A stretch of DNA of 11,505 nt from JAZLIL01 sp045617405 (GTDB taxonomy: Bacteria > Bacillota > Clostridia > Lachnospirales > Lachnospiraceae), in the NCBI GenBank assembly GCA_045617405.1, contig JAZLIL010000061.1, positions 1-11,505 on the forward strand, written 5' to 3'. The notes beneath the pieces are model-generated. The model saw only the letters and a list, made by a program, of their open reading frames with translations. It ran no database searches and was not told where the DNA came from. Of this stretch, positions 6,367 through 11,505 are shown in pieces. The position numbers and the translations under genes are program-made. How positions within the stretch are numbered: position 1 is the first letter of the stretch; each line of letters opens with the position of its first letter.

Positions 6367-7239
6367 CTATTTTAGAATTCCGGTCGCAATCCGGTCGCGT
6401 CCTGACAGATCCTTCCTGACAGAAACGTCCCCGAAGCCTGCATCAGTAAGCAGCGTATGCAGCGCTGAACCCTGATTGTAACCGATTTCGAAGAAAACGC
6501 GGCCGTTCTTATTAAGATGCTTCCCTACTTCATCAATAATCTTTCTGTAGAAGTAAAGACCGTCCTTTCCGCCGTCAAGTGCCATTCTCGGTTCATTATC
6601 CTTTACTTCGGGGTCGAGTGTCTCTATTTCGCCCGAAGCAATGTAGGGCGGATTGGAAACAATTATGTCGAAGCGGCCGGGAATATTTTCGAAGAGATTG
6701 CTTTTTATCAGTTTGAGTGCAGGTAAGTCCGAAGAAGAATCAACATCAAAGCCCAGGTGTTCAGCATTTTCCCTTGCAACCAAAAGTGCTTCGTCCGAAA
6801 GATCGGAAGCTGCCACGCTCTTTGGATTACCAAGCTTTGCGATGCTAAGCGCTATACAGCCGGAGCCTGTACAAAGGTCAAGGACGTCGGCACCTTCGGT
6901 GTAATGAAGGACAAGCTCGACAAGCTCTTCGGTTTCAAAACGCGGAGTGAGAACGTTTTGGTTTACTTTGAAGGTAAGACCCATGAATTCCCGCTCACCG
7001 ATAACCTGGGACAAAGGAATTCGGCGAATGCGCATGGAAAGAAGCTCTTCATATTCCGAAAGCTTTGAAAATTTGGATTCAGGAATCGGGTCGCACTTCG
7101 AGAGGACAAGGTCAATCCTACGTATATCAAAAACGTGCATCACAAGATATTCGACCTCACAGACGGCATCTTCAATTCCTGCCGCTTCAAGGCGCGTGAC
7201 GCTTTTTACGATAAGTTCGTTCCAGGAGATAGGAGTCAT
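6367..7239 (-). CDS. prmC: Peptide chain release factor N5-glutamine methyltransferase
   Basis: A 290-residue SAM-dependent class I methyltransferase that modifies the Gln of the GGQ loop of RF1 and RF2 and aids translation termination. Residues 1-90 form the N-terminal helical domain that recognises the release factor, ending in the typical PLSQVIGEREFMGLTF. PRFETEELVE (99-108) matches the conserved PRPETE with Phe for Pro. Motif I is DLCTGSGCIALSIA (121-134) and motif IV is NPPY (196-199). The start is chosen at ATG 7239 because it gives the usual family N-terminus and length. The frame stays open to TTG 7326, and a GTG at 7290 with GGGGGA 8 nt before it is the alternative, adding 17 residues. 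Neither ATG 7239 nor the upstream options has a strong ribosome binding site, so the start is uncertain. The longer versions would begin inside or next to an 18-bp palindrome. The gene is not beside prfA, its common neighbour. Confidence 0.93.
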   Translation of the reverse strand: MTPISWNELIVKSVTRLEAAGIEDAVCEVEYLVMHVFDIRRIDLVLSKCDPIPESKFSKLSEYEELLSMRIRRIPLSQVIGEREFMGLTFKVNQNVLTPRFETEELVELVLHYTEGADVLDLCTGSGCIALSIAKLGNPKSVAASDLSDEALLVARENAEHLGFDVDSSSDLPALKLIKSNLFENIPGRFDIIVSNPPYIASGEIETLDPEVKDNEPRMALDGGKDGLYFYRKIIDEVGKHLNKNGRVFFEIGYNQGSALHTLLTDAGFGDVSVRKDLSGRDRIATGILK

Positions 7240-7309
7240 AGTCGTCAGTGCTTTCTGTTTCTTTGAATTGTAGTTTAACTCATTGTCCACCTGAAAGTCC
7301 CCCGGCCTG

Positions 7310-7327
7310 TTTGTGTACATACACAAA
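7310..7327. promoter_or_regulatory. Perfect 18-bp palindrome, candidate operator
   Basis: TTTGTGTA (7310-7317), a CA centre, and TACACAAA (7320-7327) form a perfect 8-bp inverted repeat. It lies in the prmC/deoB divergent region. If the minus-strand promoter at 7330-7358 is real, the transcription start falls within this palindrome, which is where a repressor would be expected to bind. It is about 65 bp upstream of the deoB -35, so it could also affect that promoter. Arm order and spacing do not match the classic Rex site. Confidence 0.5.
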
Positions 7328-7329
7328 AA

Positions 7330-7358
7330 ATGATATCACAGTCAGTTGTGTTTTGCAC
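7330..7358 (-). promoter_or_regulatory. Possible prmC-trmD promoter with extended -10
   Basis: On the minus strand, GTGCAA (7358-7353) is followed by 17 bp and TATCAT (7335-7330) with TG one base upstream (TGATATCAT). The -35 match is weak (3 of 6). The predicted start is near 7323, inside the palindrome. Support is moderate and comes mainly from the extended -10 and the position in front of prmC. Confidence 0.35.
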
Positions 7359-7391
7359 TCCTTTTTTTATCTGCATGGCCATCTTGTAACC

Positions 7392-7420
7392 TTGCAATAG
7401 CAGGTAGCAAAGAATATAAT
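7392..7420 (+). promoter_or_regulatory. Probable sigmaA promoter of deoB
   Basis: TTGCAA (7392-7397), 17 bp, then TATAAT (7415-7420). The -10 is perfect and the -35 is 4 of 6 with optimal spacing. The predicted start near 7427 gives a leader of about 87 nt before the deoB ATG, long enough to hold the possible leader peptide and hairpin described separately. Confidence 0.65.
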
Positions 7421-7449
7421 CAGAATTGTGGTATGAGAAAGGGGTTAGT

Positions 7450-7512
7450 GTGAAAGAGAGCAGAGCTTTCATCACTGTTTGTGCCGCGGCATGCCCGCGG
7501 AATGGAGATTAA
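7450..7512 (+). CDS. Possible 20-codon leader peptide upstream of deoB
   Basis: GTG at 7450 opens a 20-codon frame (KESRAFITVCAAACPRNGD after the start) ending in TAA at 7510-7512, one base before the deoB ATG at 7514. AAAGGGG (7438-7444) lies 5 nt before the GTG and is a plausible ribosome binding site. Ribosomes finishing this peptide would be on the deoB ribosome binding site, so translational coupling is possible. There is no run of regulatory codons of the kind seen in amino-acid attenuators. It is short and could be chance; no homology can be claimed. Confidence 0.25.
   Translation: MKESRAFITVCAAACPRNGD
7484..7500 (+). promoter_or_regulatory. GC-rich hairpin in the deoB leader
   Basis: CCGCGG (7484-7489) and CCGCGG (7495-7500) can pair around a CATGC loop in the deoB leader mRNA, ending 3 nt before the ribosome binding site TGGAG. 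It lacks a U-tract, so it is not an intrinsic terminator. It could slow translation initiation or reflect local base composition only. Confidence 0.3.
7503..7507 (+). promoter_or_regulatory. Ribosome binding site fixing the deoB start at 7514
   Basis: TGGAG ends 6 nt before ATG 7514. A same-frame GTG at 7481 lies inside the GC hairpin region without a ribosome binding site and would add 11 residues with no family match. The ATG gives the usual DeoB beginning AKRVFLIVLDSLGIGEAPDA. Confidence 0.75.
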
Positions 7513-7513
7513 T

Positions 7514-8677
7514 ATGGCGAAAAGAGTTTTTCTGATAGTGCTTGACAGCCTTGGAATAGGCGAGGCGCCTGATGCCGCACTTTTTGGCGACGAGGGTACG
7601 AACACCCTCAAGTCGTGCGCGGCAAGCAGCAGGTTCAGTCTGCCTTACCTTAGGGAGCTTGGGCTTTTTAACATCGACGGTGTCAGGGACTGGGCAGAAG
7701 GAACAAAGGCGCCCACGGCATCGATTGCGAGATGCCGCGAGAAGTCGATGGGAAAGGACACGACAATCGGGCACTGGGAGATTGCGGGGATTGTATCACC
7801 TGACCCGCTTCCGACTTACCCTGATGGATTTCCCGATGAGATCATTGAGGAGTTTTCACGCCGGACGGGAAGGGGTGTGCTTTGCAACAAGCCTTATTCG
7901 GGAACAGAGGTCATTAAAGATTACGGTGAAGAGCATATGAAGACCGGAAAGCTGATTGTCTATACTTCGGCAGACAGTGTATTCCAGATTGCCGCGCACG
8001 AGGATATTGTTTCCGCAGAAACTCTTTACCGGTATTGTAAAACAGCGAGGAAGCTGCTTACGGGAAAGCACGGGGTCGGAAGAGTCATTGCCCGCCCGTT
8101 TACGGGTGAGGTCGGAAGCTTCGTAAGAACACCCCGCCGCCATGATTTTTCAATAGAGCCTCCGTGTGCTACGATTCTCGATCACATCAGGGCAGCAGGA
8201 AAAGAGACAATAGCGGTAGGGAAGATTAATGACATTTTTGCAGGAGCCGGAATTACTGAATTCACCTATACATCAGGCAATGAAGAGGGCATTGAAAAGA
8301 CGCTTTCGTATCTCGACCGGAATTTTGAAGGCCTTTGCTTTGTAAATCTTGTTGACTACGACATGCTATACGGACACAGGCGCGACATCGACGGATATGC
8401 CGCAGCGCTTTCCTGCTTCGATTCGCGACTTCCCGAAATGCTTGCAAAGCTTAAGGATGACGATGTTTTAATGATTACGGCAGATCACGGCTGCGATCCG
8501 GCATTTCTGAAAACCACGGATCACACAAGGGAGTACATCCCATTTATCATGTACAGCCCTGAAATTCCTCCCGTAAATTACGGGACTCTGCCTACCTTTG
8601 CAGCCATAGGTGCGACAGTGCTTAGGCTTCTTGGCGTTTCGGGAAAGACTGAAGGAACGCCGCTTGTTTGGCAGTAA
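7514..8677 (+). CDS. deoB: Phosphopentomutase
   Basis: Interconverts (deoxy)ribose 1-phosphate and 5-phosphate, linking nucleoside phosphorolysis to the pentose phosphate pathway and to deoxyribose-phosphate aldolase. It is a cytoplasmic, Mn-dependent member of the alkaline phosphatase superfamily, 387 residues, close to the usual 390 or so. Metal and active-site residues are visible: D11 (VLDSLGIGEAPD), the phosphorylated Thr expected at T83 in GKDTTIGHWE, NKPYSGTEVI (125-134), TSADSVFQIAAHE (151-163), the metal cluster D281-H288 (VDYDMLYGHRRD), D324-H325 (ITADHG) and D336-H337 (DHTRE). The Thr usually found just before GHWE is Ile85 here. T83, not residue 85, aligns with the Bacillus phosphorylation site as I recall it, so activity should be retained. 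It is followed 75 nt later by an MFS transporter in the same orientation without a clear terminator. Confidence 0.97.
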   Translation: MAKRVFLIVLDSLGIGEAPDAALFGDEGTNTLKSCAASSRFSLPYLRELGLFNIDGVRDWAEGTKAPTASIARCREKSMGKDTTIGHWEIAGIVSPDPLPTYPDGFPDEIIEEFSRRTGRGVLCNKPYSGTEVIKDYGEEHMKTGKLIVYTSADSVFQIAAHEDIVSAETLYRYCKTARKLLTGKHGVGRVIARPFTGEVGSFVRTPRRHDFSIEPPCATILDHIRAAGKETIAVGKINDIFAGAGITEFTYTSGNEEGIEKTLSYLDRNFEGLCFVNLVDYDMLYGHRRDIDGYAAALSCFDSRLPEMLAKLKDDDVLMITADHGCDPAFLKTTDHTREYIPFIMYSPEIPPVNYGTLPTFAAIGATVLRLLGVSGKTEGTPLVWQ

Positions 8678-8752
8678 TGCCGAAACCTTAAAAAAACACT
8701 ATTTGAGCTGAATTCTGAGGATTATCATTGCAGCTGTTGGGAGAATTGTAAT

Positions 8753-9997
8753 ATGAAAAGCAGGAATTCATTCTGGACCATACGATATATGCTGATAAAC
8801 GTGCTGTATTTTGCGGCCTTCTGTACAATACATGCGTATGCATCTGTATTTCTTCTGGACAGGGGCTTCAGCAATACGCAGATAGGAATTGCGCTCGCTG
8901 CGGCAAACATTGTCAGTGTAATCGGCCAGCCCTTCATCGCAGGTATTATTGACAAATCAAAACGTGTTACAAACAGGCGTGTTATCATGTGTTCTGCCGC
9001 AATACTGCTTGCAGGGTCACTGCTTCTTCTTTTTGTTAAGAACATGGCGGCTGTGTTCGTTATTTACGTTCTGATATATACTGTGCAGTTTATCTACCAG
9101 CCTGTAATGATAGCGATGAACTTTGAGTACGGGAAGGCAGGGTGCAGGATTAATTTCGGACTTGCAAGAGGAATGGGTTCGGCCGGGTTTGCCGTAACTT
9201 CCGCCCTGATTGGCGGGGCTGTTGCGGCTTCAGGCACGGATGTACTCTGTTTTGTGACAATTGCGGTTATGGTTCTCCAGATTGTGGTCACATTTTTCTT
9301 TAAAATTCCAGGGAAGCAGGATGACGTGGCGCGTGCGGAGGAATCTGAACTTTCATGCAGTGCCGAACCGTCGGAGAAGATGCCGGAGGAGGCTTGCGAG
9401 GACACGGCGGCAGCAAAGGGATTTATCGGATTTTGCAAAAGATATCCGGAGTTTATGTTTTTTCTGCTCGGAACAGCGTGCTGCTTCTTTGCGCACAACA
9501 CACTCAACGATTTTCTTATTCAGATAATCAGACGTCTCGGGGGCAATGAAACATCACTCGGATATGCGACATTTCTTGCGGCTCTTCTTGAGCTTCCGGT
9601 TATGGCTTGTATCGGAACTGTTCTTAAGAAGTTTTCAATGGAAAAGGTGTTGATATTTTCGTCTGTGGCATTCTTTGTGAAAACGTTTATCATGTACTTT
9701 GCCACGGGACTCTTTGGAATGTATGCAAGTCAGGCATGCCAGTTTTTTGCATATGCGGTCTTCATCCCTGTTTCGGCAATCTGGTCGGATTCCGTGATGC
9801 GCGAAAACGATAAGGTAAAGGGACAGGCCTACGTTAACTGTGCTGCCACTCTGGGCGGTGTTTTCAGCAATCTCCTGTGCGGACGCATTCTCGATACTCA
9901 CGGTGTCCCCTCAATGCTTCTTACGGCATGTTACGTCTGTTTGGCAGGTGTTGTGGTCACGACTCTTTCAATGCGTCGCAGGAAGTGCAAAAAATGA
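8753..9997 (+). CDS. Major facilitator superfamily transporter
   Basis: A 414-residue polytopic membrane protein with the expected two six-helix halves. N-terminal helices lie at about 11-31, 43-63, 78-95, 98-121, 138-160 and 163-184. A hydrophilic acidic cytoplasmic loop follows (about 186-225). C-terminal helices lie at about 233-257, 267-290, 297-317, 321-343, 356-378 and 386-405, with a basic tail RRRKCKK. GQPFIAGIIDKSK after helix 2 corresponds to motif A (the usual G-x-x-x-D-R region). INFGLARGMGSAGFAVTSALIGG is typical of the LacY/nucleoside-permease-like branch. GGGAGA about 8 nt before the ATG supports the start. The substrate cannot be read from the sequence. Its position behind deoB makes a nucleoside or sugar permease a reasonable guess, no more. 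Confidence 0.85.
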   Translation: MKSRNSFWTIRYMLINVLYFAAFCTIHAYASVFLLDRGFSNTQIGIALAAANIVSVIGQPFIAGIIDKSKRVTNRRVIMCSAAILLAGSLLLLFVKNMAAVFVIYVLIYTVQFIYQPVMIAMNFEYGKAGCRINFGLARGMGSAGFAVTSALIGGAVAASGTDVLCFVTIAVMVLQIVVTFFFKIPGKQDDVARAEESELSCSAEPSEKMPEEACEDTAAAKGFIGFCKRYPEFMFFLLGTACCFFAHNTLNDFLIQIIRRLGGNETSLGYATFLAALLELPVMACIGTVLKKFSMEKVLIFSSVAFFVKTFIMYFATGLFGMYASQACQFFAYAVFIPVSAIWSDSVMRENDKVKGQAYVNCAATLGGVFSNLLCGRILDTHGVPSMLLTACYVCLAGVVVTTLSMRRRKCKK

Positions 9998-10111
9998 TTG
10001 CATTGTTCACAAATTTGCAGTATTATCTTAGAAGGATATTGTTTCGTGAGCTTTCAGGGTAGGGGTATGCATAATAACAACATATTGATTTGTGTTTGTC
10101 GAAAACAAAAT

Positions 10112-10117
10112 GGGAGA
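10112..10117 (+). promoter_or_regulatory. Ribosome binding site for the tandem-domain receptor at 10124
   Basis: GGGAGA lies 6 nt before ATG 10124. An in-frame ATG at 10067 would add 19 residues (HNNNILICVCRQNGRTG) in front of the signal peptide, with only a poor ribosome binding site. The ATG at 10124 gives a clean signal peptide and is preferred. Confidence 0.7.
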
Positions 10118-10123
10118 ACCGGG

Positions 10124-11505
10124 ATGAGAGCTGTTATTACAGCATTCATTCTGGTTCTTTTGCTGTTTACGTGGAATTCAATTCCGGCTTTGGCTTCCGG
10201 GGAAGATGATATAGAGACTGTCAGGCTGGGTTATTTTGATTTTCAGAACTACATGAGAGGGGCGGACGGCAGGGAATCAAAATCCGGCTTCGCTTACGAT
10301 CTTCTCTGCGAAGTGGCAACAGTCAACAAATGGAGATATGAGTTCGTGTGCGGAGATTTCAACGAACTCTATCCAATGCTTCTAAGCGGGGAGATAGACA
10401 TTCTGCCCTGTCTTGTTTACACTGAGGAAAGAGCTGAACAGCATCTTTTTTCCGAGGTGGAAATCTATGAAGAGAAATACTACATCTCAGCTCTCAAAAG
10501 TAAAGCGTCTGAGATCACAGATATTAAGGATCTTGACGGTAAAACGCTCAGCACGGTGTCTGATTGCCGGCAAAATGAAGTTTTTGAAGAATGGGCAAAG
10601 ATGAACGGGATTTCGATGGAACTTGTCTGCGCAGATTCCTTTGATGATTCCTGGGTTCAGGCCGCAGACGGAACGGCAGATTTCATTCTTAACATTGACA
10701 GTGCCGCACCGGATTCAGGATTCAAATCGATGTTTTTTGTCGGATCGGGCAGCTCAAGATTTGCTATTGCACCGGGAAGAGATGACATCTGTGATGAGCT
10801 GAACAGTGCCATTGAAATGATCTACAGCATAAATCCCTTTACTATTCAACATATGAAAGAGACATACCTGACAAAAACTCTTTCTTCTGTAGTACTGTCG
10901 GAAGAAGAAGCAGAATGGCTCGAAAAGAGGGATACTATTCGGGTAGCGGGTTTTGCCGATGATGTTCCGTACACCTACACGGATGCGAACGGTGAGGTAG
11001 TCGGTGTATACCCCGATCTTCTGGTCAGCATTTTCGAGAAGCTGGGAGTTAGTATCAGGCTTGAGTGGGAGCTGTTTGATTCCGTAGATGAGATGCATAG
11101 TGCACTTTCTTCGGGGAAGGTAGATCTTGTCTGCCCGGATTACTGTGCAAATTACTACGCCGACGACAGGGATTTTTGCATATCAAAATGTATACAGAGT
11201 GTGAACATGGGTTTTTTATACAAGAATAAGACCGTTGAACGCGATATAAAAGTCATTGCAACTCCTGAAAAAAGGCTGGGAAGCTATTATCTGTCCGATT
11301 ATTATCCTGATTCAGCCATACTCCCCTGCAGTTCGCTTGAAGAGTGCATAGAGGCAGTAAACAGCGGTCGTGCGGATGCGGCAGCGGACCATGTTACTGC
11401 ACTTCAGGACAAGTCTGTTAAGAACTTCATAAGCTATCAGATTAAGACGCTTGTTATCGGGTGTCCCGTTTGCTTTTCCGCAAGCAGGGAGAGCGGAACT
11501 CTGAT
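10124..11505 (+). CDS. Tandem periplasmic-binding-like (Venus flytrap) receptor, 3' truncated
   Basis: The frame is open from ATG 10124 to the right edge (460 codons, no stop), so the product is incomplete. MRAVITAFILVLLLFTWNSI then PALA-S reads as a signal peptide or first membrane segment. Residues 33-250 form a first solute-binding-protein-3 domain (VRLGYFDFQNYM, FAYDLLCEVA, DFNELYPMLLSGEIDILPCL, DIKDLDGKTLSTV). Residues 258-460 start a second one after the linker LSEEEAEWLEKRDTIRVAGF, followed by VVGVYPDLLVSIFEKLGV and ALSSGKVDLVCPDY. This linker and tandem order are typical of BvgS/EvgS-type sensors and of related receptors that continue into a membrane helix and a histidine kinase or GGDEF/EAL output, so the unseen C-terminus is probably a signalling domain (inference). 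A free ABC-transporter binding protein would normally have one domain. A weak CATAAT element at 10070-10075 is the only promoter hint, and readthrough from the MFS gene is possible. Confidence 0.85.
   Translation, partial: MRAVITAFILVLLLFTWNSIPALASGEDDIETVRLGYFDFQNYMRGADGRESKSGFAYDLLCEVATVNKWRYEFVCGDFNELYPMLLSGEIDILPCLVYTEERAEQHLFSEVEIYEEKYYISALKSKASEITDIKDLDGKTLSTVSDCRQNEVFEEWAKMNGISMELVCADSFDDSWVQAADGTADFILNIDSAAPDSGFKSMFFVGSGSSRFAIAPGRDDICDELNSAIEMIYSINPFTIQHMKETYLTKTLSSVVLSEEEAEWLEKRDTIRVAGFADDVPYTYTDANGEVVGVYPDLLVSIFEKLGVSIRLEWELFDSVDEMHSALSSGKVDLVCPDYCANYYADDRDFCISKCIQSVNMGFLYKNKTVERDIKVIATPEKRLGSYYLSDYYPDSAILPCSSLEECIEAVNSGRADAAADHVTALQDKSVKNFISYQIKTLVIGCPVCFSASRESGTL

Noticed and set aside
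7310..7327. Palindrome as a Rex redox-repressor site
   Set aside because: Rex sites have TTGTG and CACAA arms separated by about 8 bases and usually AT-rich centres; here the arms are 6 bases apart with TACATA between. Identity of the regulator left open.
7275..7475. Minus-strand 66-codon frame in the prmC/deoB intergenic region
   Set aside because: It overlaps both promoter candidates and the palindrome, has no ribosome binding site before its start, and its sequence has no family look. An AAGGAG inside it has no start codon at a suitable distance.
9998..10123. Terminator after the MFS gene
   Set aside because: I see no GC-rich stem followed by a T run; only short AT-rich inverted pieces (TTTGT...ACAAA near 10094-10108).
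10413..10604. Plus-strand 63-codon frame inside the tandem-domain receptor
   Set aside because: It lies out of frame within the open 10124-11505 coding sequence, which has coherent binding-domain motifs.

Overview
This window looks like chromosomal DNA from a Gram-positive anaerobe of the Clostridia, most plausibly the Lachnospiraceae (Butyrivibrio/Pseudobutyrivibrio-like). The reasons are strong GGAGG-type ribosome binding sites, sigmaA-type promoters, a TarJ-type (wall teichoic acid) dehydrogenase, a lipobox lipoprotein, an intracellular GH43 glycosidase, and a tandem solute-binding-domain sensor of a kind common in that family. The genus is inference; no rRNA or other marker is present. 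Base composition looks even and I see no insertion sequence, tRNA, rRNA, CRISPR array or prophage gene.

Layout: (1) 2-496, the 3' end of a tarJ-like ribitol-5-phosphate dehydrogenase, facing (2) 647-1372 (minus), a lipoprotein with an extreme Asp/Trp repeat; a hairpin at 581-612 lies between them. (3) A divergent promoter region (1373-1563). (4) A plus-strand run of four genes, 1564-5521, behind a near-consensus promoter: a histidine-phosphatase-family enzyme, a GH43 glycosidase, a membrane GGDEF-EAL protein with a degenerate GGDEF site, and cytidine deaminase (cdd). It ends at a strong bidirectional terminator (5534-5559). (5) A minus-strand pair, prmC then trmD (7239 down to 5599), two SAM-dependent methyltransferases of the translation machinery placed away from their usual partners. 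(6) A divergent regulatory region (7240-7513) with a perfect 18-bp palindrome, two opposed promoters, a possible 20-codon leader peptide and a GC-rich hairpin. (7) A plus-strand run of deoB (phosphopentomutase), an MFS transporter, and the first 460 codons of a secreted or membrane receptor with two periplasmic-binding-protein-like (Venus flytrap) domains, cut by the window end.

Functionally, cdd and deoB both serve pyrimidine/purine nucleoside salvage, and the MFS protein next to deoB could supply nucleosides (inference only). The EAL protein should hydrolyse c-di-GMP, and the cut-off receptor is of an architecture that usually ends in a histidine kinase or a c-di-GMP domain, so the window carries at least one and possibly two signalling proteins. 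Most genes here are recognisable families. The parts I would look at again are the Asp/Trp-repeat lipoprotein, the deoB/prmC intergenic region, and the truncated tandem-domain receptor, which is open to the window edge.
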